From Scenedesmus sp. ARA3 (taxonomy: Eukaryota; Chlorophyta; Chlorophyceae; Sphaeropleales; Scenedesmaceae), in contig RWJK01001350.1 of assembly GCA_004335835.1 (NCBI GenBank), positions 1 to 21,545 on the forward strand: a stretch of 21,545 nucleotides of DNA, given 5' to 3'. Numbering within the stretch: the stretch's first letter is position 1; each line of letters opens with the position of its first letter. Shown here in pieces: positions 10,552-19,453 of this stretch. Both the position numbers and the translations under genes were made by a program. The notes beneath the pieces are model-generated. The model did no database searches. It saw only the letters and a program-made list of their open reading frames with translations, and was not told the origin of the DNA.

Positions 10552-11310
10552 TCTACGCTCTCTTTTCAGAGAGCGGAATCAACGGAGGGCAAAGGACAGG
10601 GCATAACACCGTGTAACAGTGCCACGGGACTCCCGCCCTTCCCCTACGACCAGCTGAAGCCAAATATATATTTAGCAACAGATAAAGTCTTGTCATTCGT
10701 ATGGAACTCATCTACGATACCACTGAGAAGCCGCTGATTTCGAAACCACACCAGCTGAAACGCTCCCCAGATTAAATTGATTCAAATCAGACACATCAAG
10801 GATCTATTTTTCGTCATTCCAGCATGATACTGCCAGCCAGCGGTTCCATCAACACTCTTTTGAACGAACCATACCGTGTCCATGGCATGTGTACGCAAAC
10901 AAGCCCGGCTCAGCTCACTGAGCTGCTGAGTCAGCATACAGTGTCGCCGTGCTGCCTGCCCATTAAAGCCAGGACGTTGTGCACAACATGTACAGTCTTT
11001 TTACTTTTAGGCCTGGGGGGCCTGTCAATGACGCTTGCGGTAGGTGTGACAGATAGAAACCTATAAATAATCTAGCGTCTAGCACAGATCTGCGCAAGGC
11101 CGCTCTAACTGGCGCTTGTAGTGTGCCAGCCTGGCAAAGCTTGCAGTCTGCACCGGAAGAGGGCCTTATCAAACAAGTGTACGAGCACAGAAAAAAATAC
11201 CATCGTAATACACAAGACGATTGCTGCTCACTGCTTCACGGGATCATCACCAAACCGCCACTGCCTGTGACACTGCCAGCAAAGTGCTACAGCATCAGGC
11301 TGGTGTGCCT

Positions 11311-11347
11311 GAAGCATGGCATGGCATGCTGAAGCATGGCATGCTTC
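11311..11347. repeat. GAAGCATGGCATG direct repeat with 17-bp palindrome
   Basis: GAAGCATGGCATG occurs twice, 20 bases apart. The second copy forms the palindrome GAAGCATG-G-CATGCTTC at 11331-11347. Confidence 0.6.
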
Positions 11348-11782
11348 ATTGCACCGCGTTTAGTGCATTGAATATATGCGTTCTAGAGCAGGCACGGGAA
11401 GAATTTCACGTTCAGTGCAGTGCGCAAACTGGTGGTGGTGAGATGGGCCAATATCCCTCAGGTTCTGAACAGGTTCACAACAGAACCCTGCCAGCAGGGG
11501 CATTCAACGTGCCAGGCCTCCACAACCTGTGACAGGCAAACAACATAAACTTTCTACAGAGGCAAACTCTTCCTTTGTACTGCTGCTGTTGCTGCTGTGC
11601 TCATGGCGCTGTGCCTATTGTTCTGATGCTGTACCAATGCCTGCCATGCCTGAACACAGCGAGCGGTGTCAGACATGAGGCACAATGCCCAGCCAGTAAG
11701 TAACGGATCAAACACGCCCTCAGGGCTTTGCATATTACTGGTAATCAAGCTTGTGCATGGGTGCAATATTGCAGGGAGAAGG

Positions 11783-11800
11783 CCTCATGACGTTATGAGG
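11783..11800. repeat. Inverted repeat CCTCAT/ATGAGG
   Basis: A perfect 6-bp stem surrounds a 6-base loop (GACGTT), and the region includes a TGACGT string. It has no assigned role. Confidence 0.35.
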
Positions 11801-12562
11801 TCCGTTGCAAATATGGCTGGCTGGCGTTGTCACAATCACCGTAATTTTGGTAACTCGGTAACTTGGTTGAATGCAGCAAGGGCAAGGCAACGGACAGGAG
11901 GCATGCTGAATGTGCAAGCATGAGATTTAATCTTGATAACGTAACTTGATACAAGTGTTACATCATGAGGCACCTGTGCATGCGTTGCTGCAAGAGCACA
12001 CACCAGTCACTGTGTGGACAAGGATGCCAGGCGCGAACGTATCAAACATCAGGTGCTTGATGCTTGCAAGTTGGTTGATCTAGTGGTTGCCCAATGAGCC
12101 TGTCATTGGCTCGAAAAACGGGCTGTGTTCCTGTCGTGTAACACACAAATCGTGCTTGGCAGCAATGGCAACTTTCGGCTTTGCACAACAGCATGTCTCA
12201 CAAGGCATCATGCGCAGTTGAAGCTGTGTGTGGCTGTGTTGTGCAGCTGCGGCAGGTGCGCCGTGGCAGCTGGTGCTCAACAAGTCTGGTGATGGATGGT
12301 TGATGATGACGAGCCACGCCGTGGCAGCCGTCATCGTATCACCATGACGTGACACTACAATTGGTGCTGCATGGGTGCATGTTCCACACCGATGTCTGCT
12401 GGGCTCACAGCACAGCGCTGCATGCCACACCAGCTGCTGCACATGCTGCCAAGCCGAGTGTCGTGAGCAATCCCTGCACACAAGCCAGTCCGCAACATGT
12501 GACGGCACAGCTGTGTCTTGGCATCGCTGCGCAGATGCGGCCACATGCCTTGCTGATCTGAG

Positions 12563-13719
12563 TCAAAAATAATCTGGGCCTGTGCTACTGTCACCCATGC
12601 CAGTGCCTTGAGTTGCGAACACTCTACAGCGCCGCGGTCCTGCACATACCAGATTAGAACCAACAAAGAACAGCCACATGACGAAGCACAACAGCATCGC
12701 ATGCGACTGTCCACTTCCATGCACACATGGCTCGCCAAGGGTAACATCATTTTGGCCTTGCAGGATGGAGCAGGTGTATGCTGCTGGGCAGGAAACAGAC
12801 CTTGATGGTGCACCAGACTGTCGGTCATAGTACTGCTACTGGGTTTCAGAAACCCGCATGCAGCCGCACCCACTGTTGCATACTGAGAGCAGCGACACGT
12901 GGCGGTACGCAACACCAGCAGCACACTATTTGCTGTCACGCAATTCCAAGCAGGAAGGCCAATGGAGCAACATGCTACACGCTGCACCACTGGGTGTGCT
13001 GCAGTATGTCACTCCTTACCATCTGTCTCTTGCTGCTGTTGCTGCTGCTGCTGAAGCTGCTCTGCCTGCTCTAGAGTGAGTCGCTTGCGCCGTTGACTGC
13101 TACTGCTGCTACTGCTTGCTCCCATGTCTTCAAGGGCAGCTGCATCAACCTGCACGTGGCAGCAGCAGCAGCAGCAGCAGCAGCAGTCAGGCAGCAACAT
13201 AACAGCTGCTCGCATCTATGCGGAGGCTCAGTTGGTTTGCATGATCAGAGAGACCAGCAGCAGCAGAAGCAACAAGTCAGCCTGCGTTGTGACAGATGCA
13301 CTGTGTGCAACACTCGGGCACTGATGCATTTGAACAGCTGCATCACTGCACGTCATGCAGCCAGGCTTGGTGGCACTCACAAACAAACATTCGCATCCAA
13401 TGCCACAGTGCAACGTTTGCTTCCAACTCCAACTCCCGCTGCTGGCATGCACATCAACCGTTGCCACAGGCCTGATGTGCTGCTGAACCAACACGCACGT
13501 TGTCGATTGCCTTGGAGGCAATGGCTGCACCAATGGCCGTCGCTGCTGCGGTCACTCCAACTGCAGCAAAAACAACATCCCGTTATGAAGGGGTCAAACG
13601 ACTGCAGGCCCCTGCGTGCAGTGAGCTTACTGCATGCAGCAGCACCCACCTAGTCCAGCTGCCTGTCCAAAGGACACCCAGAAGCGAGCAGTCTCCGCTG
13701 CTTGCTCGACGTCTGGCAT
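12563..13719 (-). CDS. Small protein with Ala/Gly-rich helix, poly-Ser and poly-Gln (four exons, 112 aa)
   Basis: Proposed exons on the minus strand: 13719-13650, 13560-13499, 13149-13020, 12639-12563. Junctions are GT-AG with matching phases (1, 0, 1), for 339 nt in total. The start ATG at 13719 gives MPDVEQAAETARFWVSFGQA. Exon 2 adds GVTAAATAIGAAIASKAIDN, so residues about 20-40 form a small-residue hydrophobic helix that could be a membrane segment. Exon 3 carries poly-Ser, a basic patch (SQRRKRLTLEQAEQ) and eight glutamines encoded by CAG/CAA. Exon 4 (PRRCRVFATQGTGMGD, ending DYF) is the least certain because it rests on one acceptor and the phase match alone. No family is recognised. The basic patch could be a nuclear or organelle signal, but nothing proves it. 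The gene is divergent from the plus-strand gene at 14403. Confidence 0.5.
13160..13186. repeat. (CAG)9 microsatellite in an intron
   Basis: Nine CAG units on the plus strand read as CTG on the minus strand and end 11 bases upstream of exon 3 of the small minus-strand gene, where a pyrimidine tract is expected. Confidence 0.85.
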
Positions 13720-14402
13720 GTTGAATGATTGTTTGAAACTGTGTTTTGCTGTTGCAAACGCTGCTGGGCCGGGCAGGGCAAGATTGGACTGGGCCGAGCA
13801 GCTCAACACGGTTGATTAGTGCTGGAGGGCACGAGCAAAACAAAAGATCAAAGCCAAAAACATGTTCCTGCAAGCCTTGTGACTGCTGGTGGCTTTGCAG
13901 ATGCTGCCAGTGTCACAAATCCGACCTGTTAATAGGTGACAGTGCTGCACTGTACTTCATCGAAGCTGACACGCCTGCCGATTGCACTCCCATGGCTGTT
14001 CTTGATGTCACTGTGACGCAGTTTCCTGCAGTGCATGTTTCGCGAGACAAGAGCACGAGAGCACAGTGCTTTGTCCACATACACCCTTCGGTGCTCCCAC
14101 CAACTCAAAGTTGTATGTGGGACCTGTTCAACCCTTCAACAAGTGAGGCAGTTATTGTAAGTACAACGTTTCAATCTTCTGGTTTTGCTGCTACTCCCGC
14201 TAGTTCCTAGTTCCTAAACAGACCAGCTTGAAGCAGCTGCAGCTGGTGTATCCTTGCACCAAGACAGCATCCTGCAGACACCCATGTTCAAGGCTGACAT
14301 GCGCTGTTCTGTGGCTTTGCTGCACCGTCTTCTGTACAGTTTACTAGCCAAGTCCTTCATCGCGCAGCAGGCAACAGCCGCACACCTGCAGCTGCAGAAA
14401 AC
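13720..14402. promoter_or_regulatory. Shared upstream region of a divergent gene pair
   Basis: The 683 bases between the start codons at 13719 (minus) and 14403 (plus) should hold both 5' UTRs and promoters. No TATA box or other clear element was seen. A 154-codon plus frame (13746-14210) crosses part of it but has a Cys/Trp-rich head, no splice support and no recognisable domain, so it is not called a gene. Confidence 0.35.
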
Positions 14403-15213
14403 ATGTCCGTTCAGCAGCAGCGGCAGTTGCGCAACAGACACGGCGCATCGCTCGTGTCCAGGGCCATGGCACTGGCGCTAGCGCCTGCACTGTATGCCGG
14501 AAGCTTAGCTGGCAGGGCGCTGCAGCTGCCTTTGCGCGTTGCAGTGTTCTGGCTGCAGCTGGCCGACACGCTGCTGTGTGACCTGCTGGCCTTCCTCACA
14601 CGCCAACCTGGGCACAAAGCACAGGTGCGCGCTGCGCTGAACCTGCACAGTTGCTGCGCTTCTGCTCTGCAAGGCCGGCCGCTTCCATCTCAACTGCAAT
14701 ATGGCCGTGTTTGTGAACCGAGCGCTATGTGCTGTGCTGCTGCAGATTGGCTCCTACCAGAAGACCATATCCGGCCTGCAGCAGCAGAACAAAGCACAGC
14801 AGAGGCAACTATTGGTGAGAGTCCTTGGCGGCTGGATTATACCGCCCATGCTGGTTTATACCGCCATGCTGCAACAGCTGTGTTGGCCACCACACCAGGG
14901 TTGACTGCTGGGCGAGCAGTTTCGGATGCAGTGACACCTTGCGCGTGCTGTCTTGCACTTGCAGCCAGTGCCGTGCGGTCCTCCTCGCCTGCTGATCAGC
15001 ATGCACTGTGCAACATCTGGTGCGCAGCAGGCATGGCGGGGCAGCTGTGCAATGCTAACATGGTGGCACCTGCGACGCTCACAAAGGTTGTGCGTGTCAA
15101 CGCTAACAAAGGTTATGCGTGTCGGCGCTGCGGCAGGGTGCATCAGGCGTGCAGGTCGCTGTGCTAGCAGCAGGACTTCACAGCTGGTTGCAGTCGGCAA
15201 GCTGAGCACCGGC

Positions 15214-15253
<40 letters not shown>

Positions 15254-16456
15254 GCCGTGCCTGCAGCTGCTGCAGGGCGAGCTGGGCAGGGCCCAGCTGG
15301 AGAAGAGCACGGTGCAGGCCAGGAATCTGGAGGTGGGCTGCAGCATGCAGCACTTGAACCATCACAGTTCGCAGTGCTTGCAGCGCCTGCTCCAGCACCA
15401 CTGCTAGACGCCCCGTCAGTGGCAGCATGCAGCAGGCCCTGCACAAGCTGCTGTTCCCGGCACCGTGTCTGGGTGGATCAAGCTGCACCTTTGCTGCTTC
15501 TCTCATACGGAAAACTTGAAAATAGCGGGCACACATGCAGCTCTTGCAGCCCCTTCTACTCATGATCTCGTGCTTAGCCTCTGCTGCTTGTTTGTGACAT
15601 CCCCGCTGATTTCTTGCTGCTGCGTGTTGGCGCCAGCTGGCGGATAAGGTACAGACCCTGCAGCAGCAGCTGGCCAAGCTGGAGGCAGCAGCAGCAGCAG
15701 CTGCAGCCGAAGGGCCCACAGCTGGCAAGGCCGGCATTCCTGCGAGCCTGCAAAAGCAGCAGCGGCTGACTGCCCACAGCAGCAGCAGTGCCAGCGGGGT
15801 GACATACGACGCCAAGGGCTGGTACCTGCACGCATGCGTGGCGCTGGCTGCGGCGGCTGTGCGCTGGTGGCTGCTGCACCAGGCCGACCCGCTGCAGCGA
15901 AAAGTGATGCTGGTGGTCATCTGGCCGGTGAGCTGAAGTAGACTTCAATTAGGCAAGCTAGCTACAGCAGAGGCTGGTGTTGAACATATAATCGTGCTTG
16001 GGATGGTTGCGCAACCCTTGGCACTACTCACTACTGTGCATGTGCACTGCGCAATGGCAGGTACGCCTGTTAGCAGGCGTGGGGTGCAGATGCCTGTCTT
16101 TGGCAGCTGCTGCTTGCTTTCAAACAAATCCCAGGGACTGATTGCTGCACTTGTTTGCCACCAGATGATGACATGGCGTGAAGCAACCACTGCTCTGTGC
16201 GCTGTCTATGCTAGTTCGCGGAAATAGCTGCAGCCCCTCTGCCCACTCTATGCTGCGGCGTGCGTGCCGCTGCTGCGTGCTGCCACGCTTGCAGGTGGCG
16301 TGGCTGTATGGCGCGATGCTGTTCAACTGCGTGCCGCGCAGCTCCACGCTGCGGGCGGCGGTGGCCTGCTGCTGCTGGGCCCTGCTGGGCTACATCGCAC
16401 ATGAGATGGTGGCCTTTTCAGTGAAGGCAGCCAGCCCAGGGGCGCCTGCGGGATAG
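14403..16456 (+). CDS. Coiled-coil membrane protein, unrecognised (five exons, 266 aa)
   Basis: Exons: 14403-14624, 14746-14814, 15276-15332, 15637-15927, 16295-16456. All four introns are GT-AG and all fall in phase 0; the stop is TAG. Residues about 22-65 are strongly hydrophobic (MALALAPALYAGSLAG, then VAVFWLQLADTLLCDLLAFL). Exons 2-4 give a Gln/Leu-rich stretch with coiled-coil character (SYQKTISGLQQQNKAQQRQ; LADKVQTLQQQLAKLEA), an eight-Ala run and a Ser-rich linker. Two or three more hydrophobic segments follow at about 177-196, 204-226 and 232-256. A membrane segment, cytosolic coiled coil and further membrane segments resemble the layout of Get1/WRB receptor subunits, but no family motif was matched, so that is only a topology comparison. 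Exon 3 (19 codons) is the weakest. The start ATG follows an A-rich context (GAAAAC). Confidence 0.6.
15217..15252. repeat. (CTG)12 microsatellite in an intron
   Basis: Twelve perfect CTG units lie in the second intron of the membrane-protein gene, 23 bases upstream of the proposed exon 3 start. Perfect runs of this length are usually length-polymorphic. Confidence 0.9.
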
Positions 16457-16976
16457 ATCATGCACTGCCAGGGCAACATCTGCTGCTGGCTGTGTGATTG
16501 ATTTGTGTTGTGCATGTAGATGTCCGTGGTGAGGCCGTGATCAATGCAATGCATGTGCATGCGCTGTGCCATTGGGGCTGTGCTGATGTGAATGGTTAAC
16601 TGTGTTGTTCAGGAGAGACGCACGTGTGTACAGAATTTGGCAGGTGTGTCATCCACGCCACAAGCTTGGGCATGTGCCACGCAAGCATGAGCGTGCACTC
16701 TGCATGAGCACTTTTTTGCTATGTTGCAACAACATATATATTGCGTGGCTGGTTTGATTTAGTGAGGTACGCATGTGTGCATACACAACCTATGGATTAA
16801 AACCTTGGCGTTGGACTTTTGACTGCAACAGGGTATTGTTTTGGCAATGGCTGTATTGACAGGATGCACATTAGGCCAGCAAACCGACCAGGCAGGTGAT
16901 TGCCGTGCATGTTCAGCCGCAGACTGTGTCCGGCCTGTGGCATTGTTGACTACTTCTGTATGTGTGCACTGGTCAG
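16457..16976. other. Intergenic region after the membrane-protein gene
   Basis: This stretch holds no exon that can be supported. It includes CATGCA/TGCATG-rich sequence around 16540-16565 and an AT-rich patch with ATATATAT at about 16733-16741. The 3' UTR of the preceding gene lies at its left end; no TGTAA signal was found close to the stop. Confidence 0.35.
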
Positions 16977-16978
16977 GC

Positions 16979-17256
16979 ATGGGCAATCTGCACTTCAAGC
17001 TCGCCACTCCTTCGAGCAAACAGCATCATTCCATGCTGTTGCGCATGGCCACAGCCGAGATGCACCCTCTGCATGGTGAGTTCTCCGTATGTTTACCGTG
17101 AGCACGGTGCCTCGTTGCACGGCACGTGCACGATAGCCAGCGGCTCTTCTTCTTGTGACAGGCGGAGCGGCGCTGCTGCTGCTGCTGTCAGATGCCGTGC
17201 CAGCCTGTTGCAAAGCACAAGCAACCCTCATGATATGCTTTTGTGTCCAGCCTTGA
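16979..17256 (+). CDS. Candidate two-exon small gene (63 aa), weak
   Basis: ATG at 16979 opens a 32-codon stretch (MGNLHFKLATPSSKQHHSML...) ending at a good donor, G|GTGAGT, at 17075/17076. A phase-1 acceptor at 17161 leads into 17162-17256 with stop TGA. The second exon is Ala/Leu-rich because of a CTG run and looks less convincing. The first exon may instead be internal, because an acceptor-like CAG lies just before the ATG. No family is recognised. Confidence 0.2.
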
Positions 17257-17864
17257 ATAGGCGATCCGCAACTGGGAGTTGCCATGTGTGGTGCATGTCT
17301 GACTTATGCCAGACATGTCTTGTAGGACTGTAAGCTTACAACAATACAAAAATTCCCCTCTCAATCGCTACACCGGGCATTCCCCAAACTGATAATGAGA
17401 TTTCAAAACTAACAGTATGATGGCAGGCATGCAGTCAAGGTGTGCCGTATACTGATGACTGGCGAGGGTACCCTTACGTAATGTTAACTGGCTGATACCG
17501 CTGCCCCATGGGGCCACTGGCCAGGTCGGCAGCGACGGCACAAGGGTACCCTCAGCATCATCATGTAACCATTAAGCCATAGCTCACTTTCTATGGGAGG
17601 GTTTGCCCGGTGCAACTTTTGCTAAATGTTAATTGTGAGTTACTGTGTGCTGCAGTCTTTTGTATTGGCTGTGTGTGCTGATACGGCGGTGTGGTATGCA
17701 AGACCGCTCTTGCGTGGCCGAGTTGTGCCGCAGGAAAGCAGTTTTTGCTGTCTTGTGCGCCCTGATGTGTGGTCTGCGGTGCTGCGTGTAATGGTGGCTA
17801 CATAGAGTGTTATATTGTTTTTTCCAGATGTTTGTGGCTGTAAGTCAGTAACTCCCTTCTGCAG
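17257..17864. other. Non-coding stretch with a long imperfect hairpin
   Basis: There is no supported exon. It is somewhat AT-richer than the gene regions and contains the inverted repeat listed at 17454-17566. Confidence 0.35.
17454..17566. repeat. Imperfect inverted repeat / hairpin element
   Basis: GAGGGTACCCTT at 17464-17475 is the exact reverse complement of AAGGGTACCCTC at 17542-17553. Outside the core the match continues imperfectly (GATGA to the left, TCATC to the right). A second nested stem, CGCTGCC (17499-17505) with GGCAGCG (17528-17534), lies within the loop. The whole could fold into a two-tier hairpin, as in a short non-autonomous inverted-repeat element. The string CACAAGGGTACCCT occurs again at 17881-17894. 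Confidence 0.55.
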
Positions 17865-17955
17865 GCCGGATCAACGCCATCACAAGGGTACCCTGCTGAA
17901 TGACTACCGTATCTCGCGTGAAGCCAACTACCTGCTCGTGGTCACGTTGCAATGA
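17865..17955 (+). CDS. Candidate terminal exon, partial gene
   Basis: A good acceptor (AACTCCCTTCTGCAG) precedes a frame entered after one base (phase 2). It encodes PDQRHHKGTLLNDYRISREA and then NYLLVVTLQ before TGA at 17953-17955. The composition is protein-like, but no upstream exon with a matching donor phase was found, and part of it overlaps the third copy of the GGGTACCC repeat. No family is recognised. Confidence 0.2.
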
Positions 17956-18464
17956 AAGCTATCAAATCGAGGGTTAATCATAGCGCTCCAGCCGATATAG
18001 AGCCTCACCAAGGACTTCAAGCTGACAACATTGCAATGAGAGCTGTGCTAGTGCTGCACTTCAGACGTGTACTTCTGCTATATTGCATGAAGTGTAAGAC
18101 GCACATAATAACAGTGGTCTTCAAAATAAATCAGAACAAGCATTATTCACATGGTTAAGACTGATCAACAGTATGGCTGTGATGCCATAGGCGTTCCTAG
18201 CTGCCATGTCAGCAGCACTGAACATAAACCGACACGCCCGCTTCTGCAGAAGCCGTGTTTCATGATATCACTTATTATTGATATTGCTTTCAATAATAAG
18301 ATTTTCGGGTAGCTGTTCATTTCATGTCTGACATGGAATGGACCCATGACATGGGTCGGCAGTACTGTTATCTATCGTTATCACACGCGCTCGTCGCCTC
18401 ATATAGCACTACTGAGCTGTGTCGACCCGGCCACTACACCTACATCTGTTGAACTGCCTTGAAT
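17956..18464. other. Intergenic region with inverted-repeat cluster
   Basis: No exon is supported. The stretch is AT-rich and contains four inverted repeats packed into 18241-18357, listed separately. Confidence 0.4.
18241..18357. repeat. Cluster of four inverted repeats
   Basis: In order: the palindrome CTTCTGCAGAAG (18241-18252); a perfect 10-bp stem CTTATTATTG (18271-18280) with CAATAATAAG (18291-18300) around a 10-base loop; CATGT/ACATG (18323-18335) around CTG; and GACCCATG-A-CATGGGTC (18341-18357). They occupy one 117-base stretch between gene candidates. Possible roles are transcript-end structure, a protein-binding cluster or the remnant of a small inverted-repeat element; none is shown. 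Confidence 0.65.
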
Positions 18465-18776
18465 TTACATTTGTGTGTATACGCAAAGGACTGTAGCAAT
18501 CGTGTTCATTGCGCTGTGGTCAAGCACCAGCACTACAGAAACAGAAGCGTGCTGTTCGTCGTCGAACAAGGTGAGGAATGCAAATTCAGCGTGAGATATG
18601 ATCTTGGAATTTGAAAGCGTGCGTCGCGTGCCTGTCACGCCATCTCGTGCAGCAGCTGCCGTTGCGCTCAACTGCGAAACAGAGCTCGTGGCCGAAGGAT
18701 GAGATGCCTCGAGCAAGCTCCCAGCGCGTGATGCCCTGCAGTCTCCGAGATCTACCAAAGCAATGAAAAAACCCAT
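18465..18776 (-). CDS. Candidate single-exon ORF (103 aa), unrecognised
   Basis: ATG at 18776 gives MGFFIALVDLGDCRASRAGS, a Ser/Ala-rich middle and a C-terminal half of balanced composition (KIISHAEFAFLTLFDDEQHA, then a hydrophobic SVVLVLDH). A second minus frame is open over much of the same bases, which weakens the case. A CAG precedes the ATG by 4 bases, so this could also be an internal exon. No family is recognised. Confidence 0.25.
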   Translation of the reverse strand: MGFFIALVDLGDCRASRAGSLLEASHPSATSSVSQLSATAAAARDGVTGTRRTLSNSKIISHAEFAFLTLFDDEQHASVSVVLVLDHSAMNTIATVLCVYTQM

Positions 18777-18944
18777 GTATCTGCAACACACCGTCCTTCA
18801 GTGCTCAACGGGCCTCATGCTGTTCAGTACTAGTTTTTGCTGATGCTTCTGTGCTTTCCCCTGCCCACCTGCTGCATATCTCGATCCTGTGCTTGCAGGC
18901 CGAGACTGAAGGCTCCACTGCACTGAAAACATTTTTCAAGCTAC

Positions 18945-19453
18945 ATGGCTGACATGGCAGTGCTAGAGGGTGAGTTCGAAGGGAGCAAACCATGGTGCCA
19001 GCCACTGCCGTCCATATGCTCTGCCTACAGCAACCATGTTTTGCCACCATGCATGCAGATACTGCATTGCACATGGATCATGATGATCCTGATGTTAGCT
19101 TCCTAAGTGCCTACTAAACCAGCCATCTTTCTATCACACCTATCGTGCCACAGCGGCTGGCAATCAACCTCTGGCGCCTGCTGTGCACTGCAGGTCAGGA
19201 CCGTGTTGCTGCGCACGCCGCGATCATGAAGAATGTGGAACAGGAGCTGGGCGCTGCAGCAGGCGCCTTCCTGATGTCGGTGTGCCTGGCAGCCTTGCGC
19301 CAGCCCGCCGCGGCGCTGCAGGTCATCCAGCAGACAGAGCAGGCCCTGCAAATCACCCAAGAGCAGATTGATGCAGCTCAGCAGCTTGCAGGAGGCAGCC
19401 AGGGCACTGATGCACCAGAACCTGCGCCGGCCGTGGCCGCTGCGTTGGAGTAG
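18945..19453 (+). CDS. Small Ala/Gln-rich helical protein (two exons, 94 aa)
   Basis: Exon 18945-18969 (MADMAVLE plus one base) ends at a strong donor, G|GTGAGT. The acceptor at 19193 gives exon 19194-19453 in matching phase, ending with TAG. The protein is mostly predicted helix: QDRVAAHAAIMKNVEQELGA, then a hydrophobic AAGAFLMSVCLAALRQ segment and Gln-rich repeats (VIQQTEQALQITQEQ), finishing with a Pro/Ala tail. An alternative acceptor at 19153 would add RLAINLWRLLCTAG in the same frame but needs a phase-0 upstream exon that was not found. The helices recall TPR-type packing, but no motif is clear. The long minus frame over the same bases (19702-19103) is judged a shadow. Confidence 0.45.

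Larger units (their letters stand above)
9250..10800. other. AT-rich island of foreign-looking sequence
   Basis: From about 9250 to 10800 the sequence loses the CTG/CAG texture of the rest of the window and becomes much richer in A and T, with A and T runs. It carries short open stretches of protein-like composition in different frames (about 9292-9594, 9512-9604, 9608-9790 and 9918-10208, all plus strand) but no splice-consistent gene and no long frame. Terminal inverted repeats and target-site duplications were not seen by eye. It may be a decayed insertion (mobile element or old viral DNA) or just AT-rich spacer. No protein family is recognised. Confidence 0.45.
10801..12562. other. Intergenic region, no supported gene
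   Basis: The sequence returns to the normal texture of the window. No exon with matched splice signals and convincing composition was found on either strand. Two short palindromes are listed separately. The right end would include the 3' UTR of the minus-strand gene ending at 12563. Confidence 0.4.

Noticed and set aside
9250..10800. Island as a chloroplast or mitochondrial DNA insertion
   Set aside because: AT-richness alone would allow it, but no organelle gene, rRNA or tRNA was recognised, so the label cannot be supported.
12355..12990. 211-codon minus-strand ORF
   Set aside because: Cys/Ser-rich chance composition. The only part used is a 77-base exon read in another frame that fits the four-exon model.
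13093..13653. 186-codon plus-strand ORF
   Set aside because: It is antisense to exons 2-3 of the minus-strand gene, with poly-Ala from a CAG run and no domain.
13746..14210. 154-codon plus-strand ORF between the divergent genes
   Set aside because: The second half looks more protein-like, but the first half is Cys/Trp-rich, there is no splice support, and it occupies the shared upstream region. Not enough to call a gene.
15217..15252. CTG runs as a CRISPR or satellite array
   Set aside because: A simple trinucleotide microsatellite without spacers.
14856..15920. 354-codon minus-strand ORF
   Set aside because: It lies antisense over exons and introns of the plus-strand gene. It is very rich in Ser, Ala, Cys and Gln because CTG/CAG tracts leave the reverse frame free of stops. 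No splice or start support.
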